Assembly: GCF_003594875.1 (NCBI RefSeq)
Contig: NZ_QZEY01000005.1
Span: 372,001 to 436,000 of the forward strand
Source: Bailinhaonella thermotolerans
GTDB taxonomy: Bacteria > Actinomycetota > Actinomycetes > Streptosporangiales > Streptosporangiaceae
Direction: 5' to 3'
DNA length: 64,000 nt
Position numbers and translations under genes: made by a program. Below, piece by piece: positions 1 to 7,897 of this stretch (position 1 is its first letter; each line of letters opens with the position of its first letter). The notes under the pieces were generated by a model, which saw only the letters and a list, made by a program, of their open reading frames with translations, was not told the DNA's origin and did no database searches.

Positions 1-247
1 CACATCTGCCGAGTTCGGACCCGTAGACGTAGGTGACGTGCGTGACCTTGCGCCGGCGGCACACGGGGCACTGCCTGTCGGTCGGCTCTCCGTGGTGTTT
101 GGCCGCCCGAAGCAGATACGGATGAGCGTCGCAGAGATCCGTCGTGGTCACGCGCCCGGAGGAGAGCGACGCGAGCGCCGCCCTCTTCGCCAGGCCGTAG
201 TCCACGACCGACCTCTGGGACCACATGGCAGTCAGAGTACGACGCAT
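1..247 (-). CDS. DUF5318 family protein, C-terminal end outside the window
   Basis: The minus strand reads as an open frame from an ATG at 247 (a GTG lies directly before it at 250) to the window edge, about 82 codons. The start reads [20 protein letters not shown] and the visible end carries a Cys-x2-Cys pair (QCPVC) in a basic context followed by [13 protein letters not shown], as in the small actinobacterial DUF5318 proteins. Function is unknown; the cysteine pair suggests a metal-binding ribbon, which is inference. The gene diverges from the padR gene, and in related genomes DUF5318, PadR and inositol-phosphate synthase genes are neighbours. The stop codon is not in the window. Confidence 0.7.
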   Translation of the reverse strand, partial: MRRTLTAMWSQRSVVDYGLAKRAALASLSSGRVTTTDLCDAHPYLLRAAKHHGEPTDRQCPVCRRRKVTHVTYVYGSELGRC

Positions 248-324
248 CACCGGGCTTCCCAAGCCCTCACCCGGCTCTTCCACCCCCCGCCTTGCCCGCC
301 TATGACGAGCCGACGTATCTTGGT

Positions 325-345
325 GATGTATCGAGTCGATACATC
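325..345. promoter_or_regulatory. Perfect palindromic operator, probable PadR binding site
   Basis: Arms GATGTATCGA and TCGATACATC surround a single central G, a perfect 21-bp dyad 35 bp before the padR start. PadR-family repressors typically bind ATGT/ACAT dyads near their own promoter, so autoregulation and control of the downstream inositol synthase gene are inferred. Confidence 0.7.
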
Positions 346-380
346 GAGTGGAGACATACGACTGGGAGGAGGAGGTCGGA

Positions 381-1085
381 ATGAGCAGGAGCAGGGGCGG
401 TGTCCTCGAACTGGCCGTTCTCGGCCTTCTCCACGAGGCGCCGATGCACGGCTACGAGCTGCGCAAGCGCCTCAACTCCCTGCTCGGCATGTTCCGGGCG
501 TTCTCTTACGGGTCTCTATACCCCTGTTTGCGGCAATTGGTAGAAGACGGGCTAATTGTCGCGGACACCCCGGAGGAACCGGACGTCACCGCGCTCGCGA
601 GCCGGCGATCGAAGATCGTCTACAAGCTCACGGCGGACGGCAAGGAACGCCTCCAGGACCTCCTGACCCAGGCCGGCCCCGCCTCCTGGGAGGACGAGAG
701 CTTCGGTGTCCACTTCGCGTTCTTCCGGCACACCGAGGCCGAGGTACGGCTGCGCATCCTCGAAGGACGCCGCAGCCGGCTGGAGGAGCGCCTGGAAGCC
801 GTGCGGACGGCCCTGGCCCGCACCGCCGAACGCCTCGACAGCTACACCCTCGAACTCCAGCGCCACGGCCTGGAATCCGTCGAGCGCGAGGTGCGCTGGC
901 TCAACGAGCTGATCGCCACCGAGCGCCGCGGCGACCCGGACGGGCACGGCCCCGCCGCGCCCCGCGGCGACGCCGTACGGCGGAGCGGCGCGGAGCGGGA
1001 GGCCCCACGGCGCGGAACGGACGAGACCGCCGGTGGACGCGGGAACGCGGACCACGGCGGCGGCAAGGAACCAGGAGCCGGGTGA
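381..1085 (+). CDS. PadR family transcriptional regulator
   Basis: A 234-residue regulator. The N-terminal winged helix (about residues 5-85) contains the family pattern [23 protein letters not shown] and the [19 protein letters not shown] recognition helix region. A longer coiled-coil C-terminal part (about 110-190, [18 protein letters not shown]) would mediate dimerisation, and the last 40 residues are low complexity. The ATG at 381 is preceded by a run of GGAGG-like purines at 365-376, which favours it over the upstream ATG at 348. It lies 62 bp before ino1 on the same strand, with a palindromic operator just upstream. This placement suggests it represses itself and ino1, but the effector is unknown. 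Confidence 0.9.
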   Translation: MSRSRGGVLELAVLGLLHEAPMHGYELRKRLNSLLGMFRAFSYGSLYPCLRQLVEDGLIVADTPEEPDVTALASRRSKIVYKLTADGKERLQDLLTQAGPASWEDESFGVHFAFFRHTEAEVRLRILEGRRSRLEERLEAVRTALARTAERLDSYTLELQRHGLESVEREVRWLNELIATERRGDPDGHGPAAPRGDAVRRSGAEREAPRRGTDETAGGRGNADHGGGKEPGAG

Positions 1086-1147
1086 CTGGCCGGCCGCCGG
1101 CCTCTCGGTTCTCAGAGATAAACCATGAAAACGAAGGAGCGAGTGCG

Positions 1148-2227
1148 ATGGGTTCGGTGCGCGTAGCCATCGTCGGTGTCGGCAACTGCGCGGCATCGCT
1201 GGTGCAGGGCGTCCACTACTACCGGGACGCCGACCCGGCGAGTCGGGTGCCAGGCCTGATGCACGTCAAGTTCGGCGACTACCACGTGGGCGACGTGGAG
1301 TTCGTCGCGGCGTTCGACGTGGACGCCAAGAAGGTCGGCCGCGACCTGTCCGAGGCGATCGTCGCCTCCGAGAACAACACGATCAAGATCTGCGACGTGC
1401 CCCCGCTGGGCGTCACGGTCCAGCGCGGCCCGACGTACGACGGCCTCGGTGAGTACTACCGCGAGATCATCGAGGAGTCCGACGAGCAGCCGGTGGACGT
1501 CGTCCAGGTGCTCAAGGACACCAAGGCCGACGTGCTGGTGTCCTACCTGCCCGTGGGCTCGGAGGAGGCCGACCGCTTCTACGCGCAGTGCGCGATCGAC
1601 GCGAAGGTCGCCTTCGTCAACGCGCTCCCGGTCTTCATCGCCTCCGACCCCGAGTGGGCCGCCAAGTTCACCGAGGCCGGCGTGCCGATCATCGGTGACG
1701 ACATCAAGTCGCAGGTCGGCGCGACCATCACGCACCGCGTCATGGCCAAGCTGTTCGAGGACCGCGGCGTCGAGCTGCTGCGCACGTACCAGCTCAACTT
1801 CGGCGGCAACATGGACTTCATGAACATGCTGGAGCGCTCGCGCCTCCAGTCCAAGAAGATCTCCAAGACGCAGTCGGTCACCTCGCAGATCCCGCACGAG
1901 ATGGGCAAGGCCGCCGTGCACATCGGCCCGTCCGACCACGTGCCGTGGCTGGACGACCGCAAGTGGGCCTACGTCCGCCTGGAGGGCCGCTCCTTCGGCG
2001 ACACCCCGCTGAACCTGGAGTACAAGCTGGAGGTCTGGGACTCCCCCAACTCCGCGGGCATCATCATCGACGCCGTGCGCGCCGCGAAGATCGCCAAGGA
2101 CCGCGGGATCGGCGGCCCGATCCTGTCGCCCGCGTCGTACTTCATGAAGTCGCCGCCGGTGCAGTACTCCGACGACGAGGCCCGCGAGGCCGTCGAGAGG
2201 TTCATCCGCGGCGAGAACGAGCGCTGA
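1148..2227 (+). CDS. ino1: Inositol-3-phosphate synthase
   Basis: A 359-residue cytoplasmic enzyme that converts glucose 6-phosphate to 1L-myo-inositol 1-phosphate using NAD, the first step to phosphatidylinositol and mycothiol in actinomycetes. The N-terminal Rossmann motif is [16 protein letters not shown] (residues about 5-20). The family signatures [17 protein letters not shown] and [12 protein letters not shown] are intact near residues 183-225. Length equals the usual actinobacterial short form. The ATG at 1148 follows GAAGGAGC at a good distance. The gene lies directly behind padR and probably shares its promoter. A GC-rich hairpin follows the stop. Confidence 0.96.
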   Translation: MGSVRVAIVGVGNCAASLVQGVHYYRDADPASRVPGLMHVKFGDYHVGDVEFVAAFDVDAKKVGRDLSEAIVASENNTIKICDVPPLGVTVQRGPTYDGLGEYYREIIEESDEQPVDVVQVLKDTKADVLVSYLPVGSEEADRFYAQCAIDAKVAFVNALPVFIASDPEWAAKFTEAGVPIIGDDIKSQVGATITHRVMAKLFEDRGVELLRTYQLNFGGNMDFMNMLERSRLQSKKISKTQSVTSQIPHEMGKAAVHIGPSDHVPWLDDRKWAYVRLEGRSFGDTPLNLEYKLEVWDSPNSAGIIIDAVRAAKIAKDRGIGGPILSPASYFMKSPPVQYSDDEAREAVERFIRGENER

Positions 2228-2261
2228 CCCCGCGCCGGGGCCCCGCTCCCGGCCGCTTCGT

Positions 2262-2303
2262 GAGACGCGCGAGCGCGAGGTTCCCCCTCGCCTCGCGCGT
2301 CTC
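2262..2303 (+). terminator. Hairpin after ino1
   Basis: A 12-bp perfect stem, GAGACGCGCGAG with CTCGCGCGTCTC, starts 35 bp past the ino1 stop. There is no long T tract, as is usual in very GC-rich genomes. Confidence 0.5.
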
Positions 2304-2349
2304 GCGTTCCCGGACGTCTCCGCACGGCCGGCGCCGCGCCCCGCTCCCG

Positions 2350-2469
2350 CCGTACGGCTCCGGTGTGCGCGGGCCCGTGCCGTACGGCTCCCGCGTGCGC
2401 GGGTCCCTGCCGTACGGCCGGCGGCTGCGCGGGCCCGTGGCGTACGGCGGGAGCGGGCGCGGGCGGGCG
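2350..2469. repeat. Tandem repeat, four units of 30 bp
   Basis: Units begin at 2350, 2380, 2410 and 2440. Each opens with CGTACGGC and carries GCGCGGG near its centre; the first three are closest and the last is degenerate. The array lies between the convergent ends of ino1 and idi. Confidence 0.75.
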
Positions 2470-2474
2470 GTGGG

Positions 2475-3248
2475 TCAGCGGAGGCGGGCGGCGGGCGGGA
2501 GGGCGGAGGGGTCGGCGGTGGGCCAGGTGAGCGGGTCGGGGCCCAGGGCGGCCAGTTCCGGGAGCTGCTCGCGGCACCAGGGGGAGATCTCGGGCCCGGG
2601 GGACGCGGCGAACTCGGGCCAGGAGACCCAGCGGTAGGCGCCGACCTCGGCCGGGTTCGGGGTGGGGTCGCCGCTGACGATCACGCGGTAGACCGGGCAG
2701 AGCTCGTGCTCGACGACGCCGTTGGGCATCTCGGCGCGGTAGCGGAAGCGCGGGAGCACCAGGTCGATGCGCTCGGCCCGCAGGCCCAGCTCGGAGTCCA
2801 GGCGGCGGGCCACGGCCTCGGCGGGGTCCTCGCCGGGGAGCGGGTGCCCGCAGCAGGAGTTGGTCCAGACGCCGGGCCAGGTGATCTTCTCGTCGGCGCG
2901 GCGGGTGAGCAGCAGGCGGCCGCCGCGGTCGAAGACGTAGCTGGAGAACGCCAGGTGCAGCGGCGTGTGACGGCCGTGCACCTCGCTCTTGGGGGCGACG
3001 CCGATCGCGTTGCCCGCCTCGTCCACGAGGATCACCAGCTCGGCCACCCCGCCGGAGTCCACGGAGGGCTCCGGGGCGGACGCCGCGCCGGACCGGGCGC
3101 CGGATTCGGGGCCGGACTCCGCGCCGGGCTTCCGGCCGGACCGCTCGTCGGATCTCTGGTCGGCCATCCTCTCAGTCTCCGCCTCCGAGGTCACTCCGCC
3201 CTCCGTCACCGCTCGCTCAGTCTCCGTCACCGACGGTTCATCTGTCAC
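2475..3248 (-). CDS. idi: Isopentenyl-diphosphate delta-isomerase
   Basis: A type 1 Nudix-fold isomerase that interconverts isopentenyl and dimethylallyl diphosphate for isoprenoid synthesis. The catalytic region is complete: [13 protein letters not shown], the active-site cysteine in TNSCCGHP, the Nudix-like helix, and the catalytic glutamate in HELCPVYRV. With the GTG at 3248 the product is 257 residues. The extra N terminus is repetitive and acidic ([14 protein letters not shown]), longer than the roughly 180-200 residues common for the family. The GTG is favoured because a TATGGT -10 box ends 6 bp before it, which fits a leaderless transcript. The ATG at 3167 (230 residues) is the alternative start. 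It diverges from the MFS gene with 45 bp between starts. Confidence 0.9.
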   Translation of the reverse strand: MTDEPSVTETERAVTEGGVTSEAETERMADQRSDERSGRKPGAESGPESGARSGAASAPEPSVDSGGVAELVILVDEAGNAIGVAPKSEVHGRHTPLHLAFSSYVFDRGGRLLLTRRADEKITWPGVWTNSCCGHPLPGEDPAEAVARRLDSELGLRAERIDLVLPRFRYRAEMPNGVVEHELCPVYRVIVSGDPTPNPAEVGAYRWVSWPEFAASPGPEISPWCREQLPELAALGPDPLTWPTADPSALPPAARLR

Positions 3249-3293
3249 GGACCGACCATACGAGATCGCGGGGCGCGGCCGTACCCTGATCCC
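3249..3293. promoter_or_regulatory. Divergent leaderless promoters for idi and the MFS gene
   Basis: On the minus strand TATGGT (3258-3263 region) lies about 6 bp before the idi GTG. On the plus strand TACCCT (3282-3287) lies 6 bp before the MFS GTG at 3294. Neither start has a convincing ribosome binding site, so both messages are probably leaderless. Clear -35 boxes were not found. Confidence 0.5.
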
Positions 3294-4589
3294 GTGTCCT
3301 TCGCCTCCGATCTGCGCGCCGTCCTCCGCGAAAGCGGCTTTCGCCGGCTTTTCGCCACCCGGCTCGTGTCCCAGTTCTCGGACGGCGTGTTCCAGTTCGC
3401 CGTCACGGGTTACGCGTTCTTCTCGCCGGAGCGCCAGACCTCGGCGAGCGAGGCCGCGATGGCCTTCGCCGTGCTGCTGCTGCCGTACAGCGTGGTCGGG
3501 CCGTTCGCGGGCGTGTTCATCGACCGGTGGTCGCGGCGGCAGATCCTGATGATCGCGCCGCTGGTCCGGGCGAGCCTGCTCGGCCTCGCGGCGGCGCTGG
3601 TGGCGCTGGACACCCCCAACGAGTTGTTCTACCTGGTGGCGCTGGGGGTGCTCGGGGTCAACCGGTTCTTCCTGTCCGCGTTGAGCGCGGGGCTGCCGCA
3701 CGTGGTGTCGCCGGAGCGGCTGCTCGTGGCGAACTCGGTGACCCCGACGTCGGGCACGGTGCTCACGTTCGTCGGCGCCGGCGCCGGGCTGCTGCTGGGG
3801 TGGGCGCTCGGGCAGGGCGACCACGCCACGGCCGTGGTGCTGGCGTGCTCGGGCGTGCTGTACGCCGCGACGTCGCTGGTCGCGGGCACGATGGCGCGCG
3901 ACCTGCTCGGGCCGGACGAGGATCCCGAACGGCCGGGCGCGCGCGACGCCCTGCGCAACGTCGTCGTCGGGCTGGTCGCGGGGGCGCGGCACGTGTGGTC
4001 GCGCCGGCAGGCCTCGGCGGCGCTCGGGGCGATGGCGGCGGGCCGGTTCATGTTCGGCGGGCTGACCGTGAGCGCGGTCATGCTGTACCGGAACTACTTC
4101 AGCACCACCGACGCCGGGCTGAGCGGCTTCGCGGCGCTGGCGGCCGCCTCGGGCGCGGGGTTCTTCGCGGCGATGCTGGTCACGCCTTACGCCACGCGGC
4201 ACATGAGCACGCAGACGTGGATCACCTCGCTGCTCGTGGCGGGGGCGGTGGTGTCGGGCACCCTGATCACGACGTACTCGGAGATCCCGTTCCTGGTGGC
4301 CGGGTTCCTGCTGGGCGTGTGCACGCAGAGCGTGAAGATCTGCACGGACACGCTCGTGCAGCGGCACGTGGACGACGCCTACCTGGGGCGCGTCTTCTCG
4401 ATCTACGACATGCTCTTCAACGGGGCGTTCGTGCTGGCCGCGGCGGTGGTGTCGCTGATGCTCCCGCAGAGCGGGAAGTCGTACCTCGTGGTGGGCGTGC
4501 TCGTCGCGGGCTACGCCCTCGCGGCCGCGGTCTACCGCCTGTGGTCCCGCGCCCCCGCGCGCCACGACTCCCCGGTGACCGCCGCCTGA
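3294..4589 (+). CDS. MFS transporter
   Basis: A 431-residue integral membrane protein with about 12 hydrophobic segments and the loop motif DRWSRRQ between helices 2 and 3 ([16 protein letters not shown]), a variant of the MFS motif A. It resembles MFS_3/enterobactin-exporter-like proteins of actinomycetes. Substrate is unknown. The start is the GTG giving [20 protein letters not shown]; a -10 box lies 6 bp upstream. Helices are seen around [33 protein letters not shown] and [20 protein letters not shown] three-unit tandem repeat follows the stop. Confidence 0.88.
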   Translation: MSFASDLRAVLRESGFRRLFATRLVSQFSDGVFQFAVTGYAFFSPERQTSASEAAMAFAVLLLPYSVVGPFAGVFIDRWSRRQILMIAPLVRASLLGLAAALVALDTPNELFYLVALGVLGVNRFFLSALSAGLPHVVSPERLLVANSVTPTSGTVLTFVGAGAGLLLGWALGQGDHATAVVLACSGVLYAATSLVAGTMARDLLGPDEDPERPGARDALRNVVVGLVAGARHVWSRRQASAALGAMAAGRFMFGGLTVSAVMLYRNYFSTTDAGLSGFAALAAASGAGFFAAMLVTPYATRHMSTQTWITSLLVAGAVVSGTLITTYSEIPFLVAGFLLGVCTQSVKICTDTLVQRHVDDAYLGRVFSIYDMLFNGAFVLAAAVVSLMLPQSGKSYLVVGVLVAGYALAAAVYRLWSRAPARHDSPVTAA

Positions 4590-4601
4590 GTCCTCACCCC
4601 T

Positions 4602-4688
4602 CCGGTACGGCGGGCGCGGTCGCTTCCGGGATCACCCGGTACGGCGGGCGCGGTGGATTCCGGGCTCGTCCGGTACGGCGGGCGCGGT
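4602..4688. repeat. Tandem repeat, three 19-bp cores at 34-bp period
   Basis: The core CCGGTACGGCGGGCGCGGT occurs at 4602, 4636 and 4670 with no change and with an exact 34-bp period; the spacers differ. It lies between the MFS gene and the next membrane gene. Confidence 0.8.
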
Positions 4689-4826
4689 CGTCTCCCGGCC
4701 GTTTCCCCGGGCCCGACCGGTACCCCATGGGGGTTTAGGGGTCGGATATGACGGACATGCCAGGATTCCGGACATGGGGCGGGCGGACGCTGGGAGTGGC
4801 CCGGGCGGGGCGGCGAGAGTCGGGGC

Positions 4827-5471
4827 ATGACCGATATGACCGTGACTTCCGCTTCTCGCTCCGCCTCGCCTGAGGACCTCTCGCACGTCTCCCTTGAGCC
4901 CGGCGTCTCCCGGCCGGGGCGCGGCGGGCTCGGGCGGGCGGCGGCGTGGCTGGGGCGCCGCTGGCCCACGATGCTCGGGCTCGGGCTGGCGGCGCTGTCG
5001 GCGCTGGACCTGGAGGACGGCCGCGAGCAGGGCGTGCTCGTCTTCATCGCCGCGCTCATCTACCTGGGCACGGCGGTGGCGGGCCGGCCCGGTGTGGTGT
5101 GGATCCTGTTCGCGGCGGCGACCGTCGCGCTGGCGCTGCTGAAGGTGAGCGGGACGGACCCCTGGCCCGCCCTCGTCGGCGCCGCGATCGCCCTCGCCGT
5201 GGTCGGCCTGGTGAGCGGCCTGCGGCACGGCCCGCGCCTGGCCCTCGCCCAGATCCCCGCCATGGCCCTCTTCGGCGGCGCCGCCCTGCTGGCGCTCGCC
5301 CTCTCCCCCACCCTGGGCGCCTGCCTGGTGGCCGCCGCCCTGATGGCCCACGCCGCCCTGGACGCCCTCCTCTGGCGCCGCCAGGCCGTGGTGACCCGCA
5401 CCATGTCCGAGTTCTGCGCCGCCCTGGACCTGACCCTGGGCCTGGCCATCCTCGCCCTGACCCTCACCTGA
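4827..5471 (+). CDS. Hypothetical integral membrane protein
   Basis: A 214-residue protein of unknown function. The first 50 residues are hydrophilic, with MTDMTVTSASRSASPEDLSH at the start. The rest holds about six hydrophobic segments, among them VLVFIAALIYLGTAVAG, VVWILFAAATVALALLKV and AALLALALSPTLGACLVAAAL, so it is probably a polytopic inner membrane protein. No charged catalytic motif is evident. It stands alone between the MFS gene and the convergent cca gene. The ATG at 4827 is the first in frame with GGGGC just upstream; an ATG two codons pairs later is also possible. Confidence 0.75.
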   Translation: MTDMTVTSASRSASPEDLSHVSLEPGVSRPGRGGLGRAAAWLGRRWPTMLGLGLAALSALDLEDGREQGVLVFIAALIYLGTAVAGRPGVVWILFAAATVALALLKVSGTDPWPALVGAAIALAVVGLVSGLRHGPRLALAQIPAMALFGGAALLALALSPTLGACLVAAALMAHAALDALLWRRQAVVTRTMSEFCAALDLTLGLAILALTLT

Positions 5472-5685
5472 CCCGGTCAAGCCCCATCGCCGCCCGCTCC
5501 CTGGCCGGGCGCGGCGCCCCCCGCCTCTGAGTGACGCCCTCCCCTGAAGAGCGACCCCGCGCCCCGCCCCCGTGAGAGGACCACCACCCCTCCCGGGGAG
5601 CGACATCCTCTACCCTCTGCTCGCGCCTCCGGGCGCACGCCTGCGCGCCTGCGTGCCCCGCCTCGCGTCGCCGTACCGGAAGGGG

Positions 5686-7194
5686 TCAGAGGTTTTCGCG
5701 GGCCCAGGTGCGGAGGGCCTGTTCGGCGGCCTCCTTGCCGATGGGGCCGTGGTCGAGGCGGAGGTCGAGGAGGAACTTGTAGGCGCGGCCGATCACCGGG
5801 CCCGGGGGGACGCCGAGGATGGACTGGATCTCGTTGCCGTCCAGCTCGGGGCGCACGGCGGCGATCTCCTCCTGCTTGGCCAGCTCGGCGATGCGGTGTT
5901 CGAGGTCGTCGTACGTCCGCGACAGGAGCTGGGCCTTGCGCCGGTTGCGGGTCGTGCAGTCGGCGCGGGTGAGCTTGTGGAGGCGGGTGAGCAGGTGGCC
6001 GGCGTCGCGGACGTACCGGCGGACGGCGGAGTCGGTCCACTCGCCGCTGCCGTACCCGTGGAAGCGCAGGTGCAGCTCCACCAGGCGGGACACGTCGGCC
6101 ACGACGTCCTTGGGGAACCTGAGCGCGGTGAGCCGGGCCTTGGTCATCGACGCGCCGACGACCTCGTGGTGGTGGAACGAGACGCGCCCGCCGGGCTCGT
6201 GGCGGCGGGTCTTGGGCTTGCCGACGTCGTGGAGCAGCGCGGCGAGGCGGAGCACCAGGTCGGGCCCGTCCTCCTCCTGCGCGATGGCCTGGTCGAGCAC
6301 GGTCAGCGTGTGCTCGTACACGTCCTTGTGGCGGTGGTGCTCGTCGATCTCCAGCCGGAGTTTGGGCAGCTCGGGCAGGACGTGGGCGGCCAGCCCCGTC
6401 TGGACGAGCAGTTCCAGGCCCTCGCGCGGGTGCCTGCCGCAGATGAGCTTGGACAGCTCGTCGCGCACGCGCTCGGCCGAGACGATCTCGATGCGGCCGG
6501 CCATCTCGGTCATCGCGTCCACGACCTCGGGCGCGACGGTGAAGCCGAGCTGGGAGGCGAACCTCGCGGCGCGCATCATGCGCAGCGGGTCGTCGTCGAA
6601 GGACTGCTGCGGGGTCCCCGGGGTGCGGAGGACCTTGGCGGAGATGTCGCGGAGGCCGCCGAAGGGGTCCACCAGCTCGAACCCGGGCAGCCGCGCGGCC
6701 ATCGCGTTCACCGTGAAGTCGCGGCGGACCAGGTCGTCCTCGAGCGTCTCGCCGTACCTGACCTCGGGCTTGCGCGACTTGGGGTCGTACGACTCGCTGC
6801 GGTAGGTGGTGATCTCGAGCTGCTGGCCGCCCTTGCGCAGGCCGACCGTGCCGAACTCGATGCCGATCTTCCATACGGCGTCGGCCCAGCCCTCGACGAG
6901 GGTCAGGACCCGCTCGGGGTGCGCGTCGGTGGTCAGGTCGAGGTCGTTCCCGCTCCGGCCGAGGAAGACGTCGCGGACCGGCCCGCCCACCAGGGCGAGC
7001 TCGTGCCCGGCCGCGGCGAACCTGCGGCCGAGCTCGTCGGCGATCGGCGCGGACCGGCGCAGCAGCTCGGCCGCGGCCTTCCGCTGCGCCTCCGTCGGCC
7101 CGCCCGGCTCGGTCGGATTCGACGTCTCAGAATGGTTCAACTCAGGCAAAACTGGGTAATTCCTTCGGTTACGGAACAGATACTCCCACGCCAC
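5686..7194 (-). CDS. cca: CCA tRNA nucleotidyltransferase
   Basis: Adds or repairs the 3'-CCA end of tRNAs using CTP and ATP. The class II nucleotidyltransferase head is clear: LVGGPVRDVFLG followed by NDLDLTTDAHP, with metal-binding aspartates, then RRDFTVNAMA and the template-like EDDLVRRDF region. An HD domain follows with LLHDVGKPKTRRHE around residue 280. The C-terminal helical body ends at 502 residues, typical of the actinobacterial HD-containing form. The GTG at 7194 has no good ribosome binding site; a TTG at 7140 (LNHSETSNP) with GAAGGA upstream is an alternative. Divergent from the YbaK-type gene. Confidence 0.93.
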   Translation of the reverse strand: MAWEYLFRNRRNYPVLPELNHSETSNPTEPGGPTEAQRKAAAELLRRSAPIADELGRRFAAAGHELALVGGPVRDVFLGRSGNDLDLTTDAHPERVLTLVEGWADAVWKIGIEFGTVGLRKGGQQLEITTYRSESYDPKSRKPEVRYGETLEDDLVRRDFTVNAMAARLPGFELVDPFGGLRDISAKVLRTPGTPQQSFDDDPLRMMRAARFASQLGFTVAPEVVDAMTEMAGRIEIVSAERVRDELSKLICGRHPREGLELLVQTGLAAHVLPELPKLRLEIDEHHRHKDVYEHTLTVLDQAIAQEEDGPDLVLRLAALLHDVGKPKTRRHEPGGRVSFHHHEVVGASMTKARLTALRFPKDVVADVSRLVELHLRFHGYGSGEWTDSAVRRYVRDAGHLLTRLHKLTRADCTTRNRRKAQLLSRTYDDLEHRIAELAKQEEIAAVRPELDGNEIQSILGVPPGPVIGRAYKFLLDLRLDHGPIGKEAAEQALRTWARENL

Positions 7195-7296
7195 CTCTGC
7201 TGTACCCGCGGAGGGGATACAACGCGCGCCATCGCCAGGTTACTTATCGACTAGGCATCCGTCGGGGGCACGGTTCACGCAAGGGAGCGACCACAA

Positions 7297-7800
7297 GTGA
7301 AAGACGCCCTCGTGATCCACCGTTGGCTTCTCGCCCAGCAGGCACACCACGAGATCGTACGGCTTCCGCGGCCCCTCACGTGCGCTGACGACCTGCCCAA
7401 AGTGCTCGGTATCCCGCCCTTACGCTGCGTCTCGGTCGGCGTGTTCGCCACGGGACGGGAGTTCATCGCGGTGATGACCCCCGCCGGGACCAACCCCCTT
7501 CCCGAGGCGGTGGGCGCGGCCGTGGGGGCTCGCCGGGTCCGCGCCGCCTCGTGCGCGGAGATCAACGAGGCCACGGAGTACAGCGCCAGCTTCGTGGGCC
7601 CGCTGCTGCTCCCCGAGGACGTCAGCCTGGTCATGGATCAGCGCCTCCTCGACGTCCTCTACTCCGACGAGGTCGTCTACTGCGCGACCGGCGAATCCCA
7701 CACCGCGCTGGGCATTCGCGCCTTCGACCTGTTCACCCTCACCGGCGCCAAACCCGTCGAGCTGACCCCGCCGCGCAAGGGGTCACGGGGGCGCGGCTGA
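7297..7800 (+). CDS. YbaK/aminoacyl-tRNA deacylase domain protein
   Basis: A 167-residue protein of the YbaK/ProX editing fold, which hydrolyses mischarged aminoacyl-tRNA such as Cys- or Ala-tRNAPro. Visible family features include LRCVSVGVFATGREFIAVMTPAG, the core EINEATEYSASFVGPLLLP and the C-terminal VYCATGESHTALGIRAFDLF. The conserved lysine used by canonical YbaK is not clear at the expected strand, so substrate and activity are uncertain. The GTG at 7297 follows GGGAG at 7283-7287. It is next to cca, a tRNA maturation gene, which fits a tRNA quality-control role by inference. A perfect DnaA-box-like sequence follows the stop. Confidence 0.8.
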   Translation: MKDALVIHRWLLAQQAHHEIVRLPRPLTCADDLPKVLGIPPLRCVSVGVFATGREFIAVMTPAGTNPLPEAVGAAVGARRVRAASCAEINEATEYSASFVGPLLLPEDVSLVMDQRLLDVLYSDEVVYCATGESHTALGIRAFDLFTLTGAKPVELTPPRKGSRGRG

Positions 7801-7831
7801 GACCGGATCGGACCGTCCACAGGCCGGCCGG

Positions 7832-7840
7832 TTGTCCACA
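7832..7840 (+). other. DnaA-box match TTGTCCACA
   Basis: A perfect match to the actinobacterial DnaA box, 22 kb from oriC, in the gap after the YbaK-type gene. A second near match, CCGTCCACA, lies 18 bp upstream. It may be a titration site or chance. Confidence 0.4.
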
Positions 7841-7897
7841 GCCTGCCGCCACGATGGGCACAGCGGGGGCAAGAGCCCATAACATTCAGGGCGTGCG

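Noticed and set aside
38..2227. Very long open frame covering padR and ino1
   Set aside because: Its first 370 residues are the out-of-frame shadow of padR; only the ino1 part is coding.
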